The notes: generated from the sequence alone by a model not told the origin. Numbered from the stretch's first letter, positions 35,931-48,665 are shown. The stretch is DNA of 64,000 nucleotides from Cyprinodon diabolis (GCA_030533445.1 CM060078.1:19554591-19618590); one strand, 5' to 3'. Translations and numbers: made by a program.

Positions 35931-38482
35931 TAGTGACTGGCCTGAGAGTTTGTCCTATAGTCAGGTGAGCAGGTGATTCTGATGTAGACTGATGGGGGAC
36001 AGGGTGGAGCTGACAGGTGTGTTGAATTCTGAATAAAACCAGCACAAGTGCCAGGAATCAGACCATTTTTCAATATTTTTTGTTCCACAAGCAAAACCCA
36101 TCCCAAATTGTAGTCAAAGGTGTCGTTTAAAAGGAGGAAAAACAACAGATGTTATGTAAAAGAATTTTGGTTATAAGAAAATAGGCAAACTTGGGAATCA
36201 CAGAAGCAAGAGGTCACTTAGCTCAGATGAAGAAATCAATCAGGCTAATGAAGAGAGTAGTGGAGAGTTGTTGGAAGACACTGGCAAATAGCAATGAAAA
36301 CAAGGGACACAGAAGTTGTGCGGTTATAAAGCTGCTGTGGGAGAATAAAAGCAGGAAAGCAAACTAAAAAAGACAAATAGAGGGGAGCTTGAAAATATCT
36401 ATTGAGCAAAAGAAAATAATCTAAAAGTAATACAATTTAAATGTATAAAACACTGAACAGAAACATAATTTAAGGAGCTAATACTATAATACAACAAAAA
36501 CCCACTTGGACATAAGCATCAAGGGTATTCTAAAACAAACCCAAAAACCTGGGTAGCATGACAGGTATGATTTTTAGAAAGCATATAAAATCTAAAAAAA
36601 CATATATCAAGAGATCTGAAAACGCATTTGAGCCTTTCTTGGAAAAAGGGGTCAATGGCTTAAAGTCACAGCTTCACTTCAGCTTAAGTTTTGTGTTATA
36701 TAACTCTTTCTCCATCTCCTGATTCACATCTATCAGACCCCGCTCACCCAGCTGTCTATTCATGCAGTTCATGTTGCAGTCATGGGTGCTAAGCGGCTTG
36801 CTTTTATATGTGTATGTGAGACCATCAAGCTTACATAAGTGTTGTTGTTTTTTTATTAAGATTGTTCCAAGATGATGATCGGAGAAGCATTGTCAAGGAT
36901 TAACTGATGTATTCCCTATAGTCTCATCCCTACAACCAGGGCAATGGATATACTGTAGGATTAGCTATGTATCCTGTATTTTGACTTTTTTACAGCTTTA
37001 CCAGTTCATACAAATATAATAAACGGTGCTAATAAATTGGCCATGTAACAATGTTGGCATACAAAAGCAAGCAGCAATTCTTCTGATACTGGGATTACAA
37101 CCTATCCTGTATTCTGTTCACATTTTTGGCACCCTCTGATAAGTGGTAACAAAATAAAAGAAAAAAGGCAGAAACTTTTTGGAATATTGAAATTTTTGTT
37201 TTTAAGTACAGTAAGCAAACTATTATGAGTGTGATAGCAGTTGATGGCTGAACATACTGGTAAATGGCAGAACAGGCTGGAAAAAGATGGAACAGACTGA
37301 TGAAAGGCAGAGGCAGAAGCCAATAAGTATCCTCTGATTTTCAAGGAACACAGAAAGGCAGCACACAATTACTGGAATAAACATACAAGCAAGGAGAAAA
37401 TCTGGCGGACACTAATAGGAAAAGACAGGTATTAATATGCCTTATCACCACTGGAAGGAATGAGGTTGACAAGGAGAGAAGCAGGAAAACCTACTCACTC
37501 TAATTAACAGACTGGAGCACAAGGATTATGTTCTTCCAGGGCTAAGGATAAAAACTGCAAATTAAACAAATGCAGTAAACAACTTAACTTCTTAGCTTTA
37601 AACCCAAGACTAAGAGGTTGTGTACGTCTTCACGTGCCACACAGAGTACATGGGAAGAAATTATGTATTTTTATAACATTTTGTGAGCTTGCCTGTAAAT
37701 GTCCCATATAGGTCTATTTGTCCTGGGAAGCAAAGAATTGTATGCAACCATATAGCTCCTATGTGGTAGGTAGGAACATTAGGAGGTCAGTATGCTACAC
37801 GAACAATTAATAGGAAGCACCCCACTTCCTCCTCCTGACCCCCTTTCTTTCTTCCTGTGCTATTAAGAGTACACTTTGATGACAATGTTTGATGCTCTTT
37901 CACTTTGGTTTAAGTATCCTCATTAATTTGCCCAATTCCTCTAAAGAACCTAAAGAACTAGATACAAGTTTAACCTGTACAAGGGAAATTATGTTTATTA
38001 ATTTCTCAGGCCAGGTCTCTAAAGCCAAACTCTTTATGCAAATTATACATGCTGAAGGTCAGCTCTTTGGTTCTTCTGATTACTATAATCTTGCTTAGTC
38101 ACCAAATAAGTGTGGCAGCCAAAACTTTCAGCACTAACTATTGTGTAACTATTTTTTTCATATTATCCTGTCACAGTGATTACTCTCTATAACTTGCATG
38201 TAGTCAGCTCAAACTATATGAATGGATGCAATTGCCACAAATGTTAAGCGAATTTTACCAATGGGGACTTCTGTGTTTACTCCCATATGACAAAATAGAA
38301 AATGAGAAAATCCCCTCAGCTGGGACATCAACCCACTGTACTAATGGTATAATTTTGACTGTACAGGAGTTACAGTCTACAGGTGAAAATAGGCTATAAC
38401 TCAAAGGAAATATTAAATAATAAATATATCAAAACCACCTCTCAGCTTTTGGTGGACAGCAGATTTATATAATTCTGTTTTC
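35931..38482. other. Non-coding DNA, no gene seen
   Basis: No recognised family. The longest frames are short and featureless. Confidence 0.5.
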
Positions 38483-38497
38483 TATTATTAGTTTCAT

Positions 38498-38558
38498 CCA
38501 TCCATCCATCCATCCATCCATCCATCCATCCATCCATCCATCCATCCATCCATCCATC
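38498..38558. repeat. (CCAT)n tail of the LINE insertion
   Basis: About 15 copies of a tetranucleotide, forming the 3' tail of the minus-strand LINE. Confidence 0.95.
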
Positions 38559-39176
38559 TTCTTCCGCTTATCCAGGGTCGGGTCGCGGGGGTAGCAGCTT
38601 CAGTAGGGAGGCCCAGACGTCCCTCTCCCCTGCCACTTCGGCCAGCTCCTCCGGGAGAATCCCAAGGCGCTCCCAGGCCAGCCGAGAAACATAGTCCCTC
38701 CAGCGTGTCCTGGGTCTCCCCCTGGGCCTCCTCCTGGTGGGACATGCCTGGAAAACCTCACCAGGGAGACGTCCAGGAGGCATCCTAATCAGATGCCCGA
38801 GCCACCTCAACTGGCTCCTCTCGATGTGGAGGAGCAGCGGTTCTACTCTTAGTCCTCCCCGGATGACTGAGCTCCTCACCCTATCTCTAAAGGAGAACCC
38901 AGACACACTACGGAGAAAACTCATTTCAGCTGCTTGTATCCGGGATCTCATTCTTTCAGTCATGACCCAAAGTTCATGACCATAGATGAGGGTAGGAACG
39001 TAGATCAACCAGTAAATAGAGAGCTTTGCTTTTTGGCTCAGCTCTCTCTTCACCACAACAGAGCGGTACAGGGCCTGCTTCACAGCAGACGCCGAACTAA
39101 TGCGCCTATCGATCTCCCGCTCCATCTTCCCCGCATTTGTGAACAAGACTCCAAGATATGTCCTCTCCAACCCGGA
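38498..39176 (-). mobile_element. 5'-truncated RTE/Rex3-like LINE with 15-bp target duplication
   Basis: The minus strand encodes the last 200 or so residues of a LINE polyprotein, open without a stop. It begins within ERTYLGVLFTNAGKMER and continues with REIDRRIS, YGHELWVMTERMRS, LRWLGHLIRMPPGRLPG and a C-terminus at LPPRPDPG, directly followed by the (ATGG)n tail. The insertion is framed by an exact duplication of TATTATTAGTTTCAT at 38483-38497 and 39177-39191. The apparent start codon and first codons of the open frame lie in the target duplication, so no natural start is present. The tetranucleotide tail and short 3' UTR suggest an RTE/Rex3-like family; the exact clade is from memory. The open frame indicates a young insertion. 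Confidence 0.85.
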
Positions 39177-39191
39177 TATTATTAGTTTCAT

Positions 39192-40100
39192 TTACTTTAA
39201 ATTCTTTTCTAGATATTTTAAGCCCTGTTTTGTTACTCTCTGCCTCCCCATAGCGCCAATCTTCCTCCCCCTGAGCTCCCTTCTAGCTACTTCTGTCCAA
39301 ACCTGCTCCCAAGGGTCCTACTCCTCTTCTGCAGATAATATTTGCAGGATTTTCTTGATTCCCTCCTGAAGTCCTGCATTTCAATTTGTACTAGTTCCTG
39401 TGTTCCCTGGTTAGTTATTTAAGGATTTATGTTTCTGCACCACCACTGAAATTTTAAAATATGCAAGAAACAATTAAGTGTTTGCATACCATGGTAACAT
39501 CGAGCCCTGCTCCTGATAATTAGTCCTTGTTGGTTCTCAATGTTTCTCTAAGTTCATTCCCTTCTTATTATCCGTTGTGTATCTACTCTGCCAAGGTTCC
39601 AGTAGAGGTCGGATTACGTCTTACCTTAAAGTAGGATATTGTCCTCCTGTTTCTTCTTCTGAGGCTTTTGTTTCCTGTTTCTAGGATTCACTCTCTAAGT
39701 TTCCCATTGGACCCCCAGGTTAAATTCTCCATGACTGGCAACTGCTCCCTTTGGCCTCCTCACCACTCATCTGGACAACCTCCCCATCCTGCCTTCTCTG
39801 TGATGGTTAAGTCACTCAAGCCATCCGTTCTATCAGTCTCGGGACCTCCATCCGGATTCCAGCTTCAGCCACCAAGCACTCTCCCTTCCTGGTGTTCAAG
39901 ATCTCCAGCCCAAGTAAGAAGAAACCATTCTTCCTCTCAAAGTTCTGCTGTCCCAAAAACACCTCACGCTGTTTCTCATTTCAGAGCTTCCCTGCCGTAA
40001 AAGACCTGTTGCCAGCTGCCCAGACTCATTCCCCAGCAGAACATTCAATAAATCATTGTTAATCGTTTTAACCATTGTCTCATGAGAGCTTTCATTAATT
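39192..40100 (+). other. Pyrimidine-rich block, possibly retroelement-derived
   Basis: C/T-biased plus strand with many CTCC/CCTG words. It includes a 110-codon Ser/Pro-rich open frame (39668-40000) with no domain, and a late AATAAA near 40048. The composition resembles LTR or LTR-adjacent sequence in fish. No ends or target duplication were found. Confidence 0.3.
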
Positions 40101-40309
40101 TGGTGAGAGAATTAAATAAAGCAATGACAGAACACTCAGAAAAGAATCTAAAATTTGCCAGGGAGGATAAAATGTTTTTGGTAACTCTCCATTGAAAAAA
40201 ATATCTGCTTAAGTTTAGGGTGCACACAAAAAGTAAGGCATCCCTACCAGTACAGTTTTCTTAGGGTTAAATTTTGGCTTGGTTTGATTTTGTCATTTGC
40301 AATAAAAAG

Positions 40310-40500
40310 AAAGGTCGACACTCTGGCGTCCAGCGTCAAAAGTTTAAATTTATGAACAGAAACGTTGGATGCTTTGAGAATTCAGAATTCCCGACGCCGG
40401 AACGCTTTGATGCGGCACTCCCGATGCTCGGTCACGGCGCTGGACCTCTCCACACTGTCTTGCTTTGACACCCAAAACCTATTTGGTGTAAACGCACCAT
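40310..40500. mobile_element. MITE end fragment
   Basis: The right end GGTGTAAACGCACCATTAG, read on the other strand as CTAATGGTGCGTTTACACC, matches the style of PIF/Harbinger-like fish MITE ends. The GC-rich interior (GACGCCGGAACGC) agrees. The left end is not found. Confidence 0.4.
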
Positions 40501-43500
40501 TAGTTTATCTTAACAATAAAAACTGAGTTGACTCAGTTTACTTTGTTAAAACCCTATTGCTCTACAGTGTGGAAGGGTTATAGAACTCCATCTATCTGCC
40601 AATGACTTACAAATCAGGGGTTCACATTTTCCATTTCCTTTTATAGAAGTAAGGATAAAAGGATGGATGAAAACATGGAATGAAAAAGCTGCCATTCAAT
40701 CTTGCAAGAAGACCATTCAGGGAATACTCCCCCTGGACCAAAGCTTTTTCAAGGTTGTGCCCTACTCTACAAGCCACCTCTATAAAAGGTATGTGCATCT
40801 TGTGTGTGCTTGCCTGAGTGCATGTTGTCCTCTGGGCCTCAGTAACGTTCAGTCAGGCTGATATCTGTCCCCATGCTGGAACAAAAGTGTGAACTGTGGG
40901 TGCAGTTATGTCATATGTGTGTGAGTGCGTGCTGAGCCAACTGAGCGCCAGAGGTTCCCATCAGACTCCTGTGTATGATGGAGGGTAAACAGCTGTCGGC
41001 CACAAATGTTCTTTGTGTTCATTTTTTTGATATACAACTGTGGCCAAGACAACATAGATCAAAATAAGTTCATGGCGATTTTATTGTTTTATGTAAAATG
41101 GATGGCTCCTTCTATATACTGTAGCACCCTGCTGGTTTTAAAGATATTGGAGATTTTGAAAAAACTCATTATCAAATAACTGCTAGAATTCCTACTGTAC
41201 TCTAACTACCCTAGATAACCCTATCCTTTGCTTGCATAATTTTTAAAAGTTCAACATTGTTCAATGAGAGACAAACATTATAGAGTAGTATGATGTGCAA
41301 TATGCAAAAAAATAAAACTTAAAAATGTTTTGCTGCAGTTGTTCAAATTTATGCCGCAGAAATGCTACAGTTTCCTAGAAGTGGGTTTTGGAGTTTTATC
41401 ATCTCCCCTAAAACTTCAAACACATCCTTGCATATCTAACTCACATTTTAACCCAATGACATGGGAAGTAACCCTGCCTTAGGCAAATAATGCTCCAGCA
41501 TTGACTTTGTACACCCATGATACTATAATTGATCTTTTTCCTGCCATTTTAAACCTTTCAGGCATTCCTTCGACTGCAGAAACAAGATAAGTTTAAGAAA
41601 ATAATCTTTTTCCTGTAACCTTATTTGACTTATGAAGATCAAAACTCCTCTTATCTTGTCCATTTTAAATAATGGCCATTGCCTCTGTACAACTATGAGA
41701 CATCACATTCAATCCATTGAGAAACCTAAATCCATTAATCACTACGAATGTTCTGATCCAATATTGATATAAAATAATCAGTCTGATAGCAGCCAAAAAA
41801 CAAAAATAGGAAAATATGGCCTGCATCTACAATGTCAGATATTAGCATGTTGATAGAAATACTTTGCTTCTGTTTAAAGTTTATCTAACCAATTGGGTAA
41901 TAATAAATGGTTGAGCTGTTCTCATACCTACTGTTGTTGACTATTGTTCTCTGTTTAAGTAAAGGCCATGTGATCAAGACTTTTACTATAATACAATAAT
42001 AAAGGAATGTACGATTCAAACTGATTGGATCAATATCATTATCGGTCAATGCTAAAAAGTCCAGTTTCAGTCTCATATCAGACATTAAAAAGTTGTAGCA
42101 AGACATCACTATTAACGAAAGGCTTTATAGCACGTATATCACCTAAGAAAATAGTATAAACCACAAAAATATTTTGCCCAAGTTTAAAAAAATATTCTAA
42201 ATATTTAGTTTTATATGTATTGTTTTTTTTTAACCTAGCATAATCTAAATTGAGACATTTAGTTCAATTTTAATTCTACACTATCAATGGGTGTGTTTCC
42301 ATGGGCTTTTTCTAATGTGCATTTTGAAGTATCGCATAAGAAAAGCTTTATGGAAAAAACAAAATTTGAATAAACTCCCTTAAATTAGCAAGAAATGTTT
42401 TTCGGTTGCTTGAGGTGGTTTTTGACTTCTGCATAAAAGGGTTCTTATGCAAAACGGGATATGGAAGCACTTTTTCAAATCAGCTCTGATGTAGCAAACT
42501 TTTACTAAAATGACCGACCAGCAGTTTCTGCTGTCAGCATATGCCTAGATGTTCATACTATGCATGTAAACATGGCTGGAAGTAACATCGCCATTACTAA
42601 CTGACATGTAAACTTAAGTACTTCCCCAGTTTCAACCAGTCATTAAAACTGTCCTCCATTACTGATCTGTGGTCCGTGTTACATTGCAACCTCTACTTCC
42701 TGTTTACTAAAGTAATGTATGACGACGTAATATGGACAACGACATAAAATGGCATAACGCTTTGCAGTGCTTGGTTAATTTACTTCAAACCAAATGCAAA
42801 TTTGCACTTCCTTTTTCCAAATCTTTGAAAGTTTCCTTAAAATTTGAATTTCAGTTGAATAGAAACATGGCTAATCAAATCTGGTATGGCTATTGTGTAA
42901 AATTTTCTCTGCAAAAACAAGAGACAGTCAGTACAACTCTTGCTGATTGGGTAAGTCATGCCTCCATGTCGAGCTTTTAGCCAGCCACAGCAGCAGTAGC
43001 AGCACCTGTGTCATATCATAATCTTGATTCGTTTCACAACTTGTTGAGCTCACTGATAAATCAAACTTTTACCAAGAGTGGTCGGGAGGAAAGCGCAAAC
43101 ATCTCTAGCATCATCAAAGGTACAAATCATGTCCTTTTCTCTTTTATTATTAAAAAAAAGGAAGGCATTCCAGCTAAAACCGATGGCCATCTTTGTTATG
43201 CTTCAGCCTTCCACCTCTGGTTAATCAACATCATAAATTTCAATGCAAGTTTATGAATTCACAAATCTCCCAACAGTTTTTTCTTTTACATGCAAGGTAA
43301 ATTTTTTCACAATGACTGGAAGCTTAAAGGACAACAGAGAGCTCAGAAGAAAAAAGAAAAACCAAAGCTGGCACTTTTGTTGGGATATTTATGTTATTTT
43401 TTAGTAGAACTGGTCAATGAAGCAAATAAAAACATCATGTCTAATAAATTAATTCAATCACTTTATATATTGCCTTTTCAATTCTCCTATTCCAGCTGTT

Positions 43501-44991
43501 GCAATTTTCTGTAGTACTTAATTAAAACCCAAATATTCCGCTTAAGAATTTATTCTACTTTTAAATAAATAAATAAAAAATACAGAAGTACTCAAACTCT
43601 TTTTTATAACATGAAAAATGGGGAAAAGACATTTAGAAACAGAGAATATAAAGAAGATTTAAGTTTCCAAGATACTTGAGATGAGGCAGACTTTCACCGG
43701 CTCAGTTATTACTGCATTTACGTTCCTAGGCTCTTTTTAAAAGGTTTATTTTAAAAAGTCATGTAAGGTTATCTCCACCACATATAATCCAAAGCCGGTG
43801 GTGGAAAAAAGGTTGAATATTAAGTTGTGACTTCAGCTGAAAAAATCCAACTCTGACACCTACATTTGTCATTTAAATAATGTCTTCCTTAAGCATGCCT
43901 GAAAAAACTAATGTGAAAAACTAAAGAAATGAATTACTAAGTGGGAAAAAAATAACTTTTATGATATCTGATCAGCCTTGGGTCTTGATATTGTGTTACA
44001 CACCAACATGATATGTACCAGAAGATTGTCAAAGGCATAATTGTGGATTTTCCTCAGCTTTCGTTAGTATGTCAAATCAGATTTTTTCTTCTTTATGTTT
44101 TCTCTAGTGTAAGATTTATTCAGCCCTGCTTTCATTATGGCTCAAAGAGCAGCTTCTCGCCAAAGCTGTGATTTGTTCATCTCGCTTTCTCTCCTTTTCC
44201 CCCGCCACTTCCCATTGTTGGTTAGGTTCCGTCCTTGGTTTAACCTGCCCCCAAAACGAGTATACATTTGCATGCATTAGTGCTCTCCCGTGGCTTGCCT
44301 CCTACCCACTGTGCCGTCGAGTCTGATTAATGATCTGAATGTGCCACTTCTCACAGCAGCAGAGCAGGCTGCCTGCCTGTGCTCATATCAAACATAAAAA
44401 TGCTAAATAAAACAAAAAAAAAGGATTTTCTTTTTCCACAACAAAGACAAAACCGATGCTTCCCTATTATGAAAACCCCAAGTTATGTATGTAATGCTCA
44501 TGCCACTGTACAAATGATGCAAATAACCTGCTTCTTGGTAAGTTCATGTTAAATGCATAACACATTATTTGAAATTCTCCATTAAGTGTCTGATCTTCAA
44601 AGATTCTAAACAAGAACCATTAAAAATAAGCATATTGCATGTTCTACAGGCAGTTTGAGGATGAACTTAAAAGAAAGATGAGGTTCAAAGCCATGGAGAA
44701 TGAGTTAATACTCATAAATCTAAAAACAAATTAATACAAAATATTCATAGTGCACCTATCTCAGAGTACTATGAACACAATTAAAAGGAAATAAAACATA
44801 ACTGCCTCTGTTTTATTCAAATCAAGAGTGAAAAAAGTCTGTGTTGCAACAGCATGAAAGAGAACAAGGCATGAAAATAGTAGCCCCCCCATTTTATTTT
44901 TCTTATGCTAAAGATTGCTTACAGCCAGAGATCAATTAAAATGTATTATCTTGGACAGTATCTGAATCTCGCCATCAGAGGGCGCTCAGCA
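40501..44991. other. Non-coding desert
   Basis: No gene recognised. 44040-44380 is balanced, non-repetitive sequence and a possible conserved element. Confidence 0.45.
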
Positions 44992-45104
44992 CTGCATGCA
45001 ATAGCGGTTAGCGTTCTGGCAAGCTGAAGAAGACAGCCGTTGCAGAGCAGACAGTGGATAGTACTGAGAGCAGCTGCTGTAACCGCTGTGTTTTGTGTTT
45101 GCAG
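44992..45104 (+). repeat. 113-bp exact direct repeat, copy 1
   Basis: Identical to 45761-45873 over all 113 bases by eye. It ends in TTTGCAG and is followed immediately by GTAAGCTGAG, so the copy ends exactly at a consensus 5' splice site. Confidence 0.95.
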
Positions 45105-45169
45105 GTAAGCTGAGTGATAAATAAAAGATGTAGTTTATATAGCGCTGGTAGCCTCTTTTAGGTACCGTC

Positions 45170-45460
45170 TGTTAGGATCCGGGGCTTTGCCCACCAGAGG
45201 GCGCCATGGATCCATGCCTGGGGAGCTTGGACCCAGCATGGACAGCTGTTTTCCATTCTGCTGATTAAGGAAACTTTCCCTATATAAGCTGAGTGTGACC
45301 TCCCCTCTGAGCTGGATCGTTGTTCTTTCTGTGCCACCATGCCTGTCTGAACCTGTGAACCTGCAGAACCCTGTGGTTTCCAATAAATATTGGACTTTTT
45401 AATCCTCCCTCTGTGTCTGTGAGTCTGCATTTGGGCTAGTAAAACCATCGCTTCATGACA
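45170..45460 (+). mobile_element. Solo LTR with 5-bp target duplication
   Basis: A 291-bp unit from TGTTAGGATCC to TTCATGACA is flanked by CCGTC on both sides (45165-45169, 45461-45465). Inside are a TATA word (CCCTATATAAGC, near 45280) and an AATAAA signal (near 45383). These features define a solo LTR, probably gypsy-type. Removing it restores continuous sequence between the 113-bp repeats, so it inserted into that unit. Confidence 0.88.
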
Positions 45461-45613
45461 CCGTCTGGCAGAGAGAGGTGCTTCGGGGAAGCAAAGTTAC
45501 CGAGTTGAATACGAAGCCGGCGGTAGCATCAGGCTAAAGTGAAAAGGCTAACGGCTCGCGCTCATGTGAACTTGGTTAGTTAGGTTGATCGGCTGATATA
45601 GGGCCGGAAAATG

Positions 45614-45717
45614 TTGGCTAAATGTATCGTTTGATTCCACTAAATGAAAGTTGTATTGGAGTAATTTGGCTAAATGTATTGTTTGATTTCACTTAATGAA
45701 AGTTGTATTGGAGTAAT
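45614..45717. repeat. 52-bp tandem duplication
   Basis: Two adjacent 52-bp units starting TTGGCTAAATGTAT, differing at about four positions. Confidence 0.92.
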
Positions 45718-45760
45718 GTTAATGGTGAAAATGTGTGCTCACGGTGTGTCGCTCTTGGAT

Positions 45761-45873
45761 CTGCATGCAATAGCGGTTAGCGTTCTGGCAAGCTGAAGAA
45801 GACAGCCGTTGCAGAGCAGACAGTGGATAGTACTGAGAGCAGCTGCTGTAACCGCTGTGTTTTGTGTTTGCAG
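45761..45873 (+). repeat. 113-bp exact direct repeat, copy 2
   Basis: Identical to 44992-45104. After TTTGCAG it continues TTGAACAAAATAAATATG instead of GTAAGC, so the two copies diverge exactly at the splice-donor position of copy 1. Confidence 0.95.
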
Positions 45874-46398
45874 TTGAACAAAATAAATATGCTACACCAT
45901 CATTTCAAGCTGGGTAACACATGCACAACTCTCCTTTTGTCTTTTTTTCTATAAACATACCATAATATTTAATCTTTTGCTTTTGATTGTTTAATACTAT
46001 ATAGATTGTCTTCCATACTGCTGAATTATTCTGAATCGGCCTGTAGACGCCTTTTATTTATTGTTAATATCATTTTACTACTATTATTTCTGACAGTCCA
46101 AATATGTTAGATGGGCCCAGAAACTGTGTCCATCTTGTGGCATTGTATCAATCCCTCCTTTTCTGTCATGTTGTTTTTTTAGGTTTTTGACCCACATGCA
46201 GAAACACCTGCAGAACCAATGAGTTTTAATGTTTAATTTACAAAAAGCAATGTGATTCTGGAGGCGGAGAACAGAAGGAGGTCAGTTGAACTGAGCTCCG
46301 AGCTTCAAGCTTGTCTGCCTGGCTCTGTGTTTCCTGGACGGGGCCGCCTTTTACAGCTGCTTTTTGTATCTTTGTTTCTGTCTCCTTGGACCCCAGTC

Positions 46399-46665
46399 AG
46401 TCTCTGCAGATAGCCGCTCACACTGAACCTGGTTCTGCTGGAGGTTTCTTCCTGTTAGAAGTGGATTTTTCCTCTCCACTGTGGCTACAAGCATGCTTAG
46501 TGTGAGGGATTGCATTCAAGTCAATGAGTCAATGAAATCAACTGGTTTTCCTTAGATAGAAACGTTATAATCAATTTGACTGTATGATCTGGTTGAACTG
46601 TAAAGTGCCTTGAGATGACATGTGTTGTGAATTGGCGCTATATAAATAAACTGAATTGAATTGAA
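46399..46665 (+). repeat. LINE/SINE-type interspersed repeat, plus copy
   Basis: Opposite-orientation relative of 13351-13625. It ends GGCGCTATATAAATAAACTG followed by AATTGAATTGAA, a 3' tail typical of teleost L2-like retroelements. Confidence 0.7.
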
Positions 46666-47199
46666 CCAACTTGGTTTAAGGGATGAAGGGGAGGTAGTAT
46701 GGATTTATAGAGGTTCGATTCAGTGAGCTTTGCAGATTGTACCCCAGAGGTCCAGGACAATTTGAGTGACATCCATGAAAGCTGGTACTTGCTGGAGAGC
46801 GGGAAAACAGGTGAGGAAGACTGCGAACTGCAGCACACAGTAAAAACCTTTTCCATGAATATCGGAGACAAACTGAGCTTCACTGCTTGTCTGGAACAAT
46901 AACAGAGTCCACATTAAAGTAGATTCACAAGAAGACAAAGTTCAAAAAGGAGGATATTCCTAGTTTAGGTATTTAGCTGGAACACTATCAGGGGATAGCT
47001 GAGTTGTCTTAATGGAAGATAAAAGTCGACAAAGAGAGATGAGATGGCAGGCTTTTGAGAAGCAGTTAATTATAGTGAGGATGATGGTGAAACCCTGATG
47101 GTGGTAGTCAAGTAACAAAATCCAATGCAAAATGTGACCACATATGTTCAGGGATAGGCAATGGCTGAGGAAGAGCACTAGGGTGCTGGTGACTAGCTT

Positions 47200-47472
47200 T
47201 GTTGCATATACACACTGGAAAGTGCTCTGACAAGATATTTACAAGAAGCCAAATTTTCCTGGTTTAGGTCTTTGACTGGAATACCATCAGGAGTAATCAT
47301 CCGGTGAAGAGAAATTGTCCGTTACCTCCTTATATACGCGCTAGTCTTCTTGACTGAGAAGTGTTCTCAGGTGTGCAGCAACCCGGATTGGCCCAGCCAC
47401 CCACATCGATCCTCTCTGGAACAGGAAGCTCACTCCGACTAGAAAAACGGCAAAACCCCAGAGACCCTAACA
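47200..47472 (-). mobile_element. LTR-like fragment
   Basis: The minus strand begins TGTTAGGGTCTCTGGGG and has a TATATAAGG word about 150 bases in. A motif of about 35 bases (CCTGATGGTATTCCAG... ACCTAAACCAGGAA) recurs in diverged form at about 46960-47000, so more of the element may lie to the left. No target duplication was found. Confidence 0.4.
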
Positions 47473-47710
47473 TATTTGCAAAAATGGCTTCAGATATTAT
47501 TGTGTTTCAGTTTGCACCTGACTTTCAAAAGTACTAAAAGGGTGTCACGGTTTAGTTGGAGAACATGGAACAAAGTAAAGCACAGCAGAACAAAGACCAT
47601 GACAAAAGGATGCTAAAACTCCACTTTAGTTCCCAATTTAAAAAATCATTCTCCATGTGGTAAATGTTTACATTTACATATCCTCCACCCATTAATTTAA
47701 GGGGTTAGGT

Positions 47711-47841
47711 CAGGCATCACCAAAGTCGGTCCTCGAGGGTCGCTGTCCTGCAGGTTTTAGAGGTTTCAGCTGTGCTGGAGCAAGGAAACCTCTAAAACCT
47801 GCAGGACAGCCGCCCTTGAGGACCAACTTTGGGAATGCCTG
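47711..47841. mobile_element. hAT MITE, 131 bp, with 8-bp target duplication
   Basis: The ends CAGGCATCACCAAAGTCGG and, inverted, CAGGCATTCCCAAAGTTGG are imperfect inverted repeats that extend about 57 bp per side, so it can fold into a near-complete hairpin. GGTTAGGT is duplicated at 47703-47710 and 47842-47849. The eight-base duplication and CAG...CTG ends indicate hAT. Confidence 0.92.
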
Positions 47842-48084
47842 GGTTAGGTCATTAGAATATGATCTACTGTACATAGGCACACACACAAAAAATTATGTGC
47901 ACATGCTGTCTGCTGAATAGGAAAATTAATCTTCACCTCCTTTGAAGTTCTGCTCTGATCTGAGCAAATTTTCTTAAAATATGGCCTATGAATGTTTAAT
48001 CTTCTTGAATATCGGCTGTAATATAGAATTGTTTCGTTTCTTGCCTGGTGGAACAGTTTATAACTGACACCTACATACATCTAA

Positions 48085-48665
48085 AATTTCTAAACTTTCT
48101 GGCAAAATATTTTAGATTTTATATTCTAGCACCTACAATCTCATAAATGCTTTATAATTGCTTTCAGTCAAACTAACATCAGGCAGCAGGAAATCCCTGT
48201 GCCGTGGATATGACATATCTCTCTTGGGATTTCCACTACTACTGCTGGTTAGCTCAGCTAGTTATGCAATTAGACTAGCCTGTCAGCAGGACTTTGCAAC
48301 TTTAAAAAAAGCACATTTAAAAGTGTGATCATAATCTTGATGATCCGACTACACAGAGGAAGTTTTGAGGTGCACATGTCAAATAGAAAACATACTAAAT
48401 TATTTTTTGTCTTAAAATAATTAGGAGGTAATGACCAACTGACTGGCTGACGTAATGACTGTTGTTAGCTTGAGATCCTACTCTACATTATAGCTGAGTA
48501 GGCAGCCCAGACTGGTGTGAAGAACCAGGCTCTATCACTTCAACACAGATTTAAAAGTAGGCTATTTCTAGAGAAAAACTTCTTTATAGATACAGTTCTG
48601 ATGTGTACATTCTTATTTCAAAATATCTTAAACATATTTTTTGAAAAACTTAAGGTATGAAAACA
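48085..48665. repeat. Unnamed dispersed repeat, copy 2
   Basis: Same family and orientation as 21640-22400. Shared blocks include AAACTTTCTGGCAAAA, GACTACACAGAGGAAGTTTTGAGGTG and AAAATAATTAGGAGGTAATGACCAACTGACTG. Confidence 0.6.

Noticed and set aside
38498..38558. Regular tetranucleotide array, considered as an independent satellite or CRISPR-like array
   Set aside because: There are no spacers, and its position at the LINE 3' end explains it as the element's tail.
38494..38745. Frame ending in repeated Trp-Met-Asp-Gly
   Set aside because: It translates the LINE's tetranucleotide tail in a different frame from the LINE protein.
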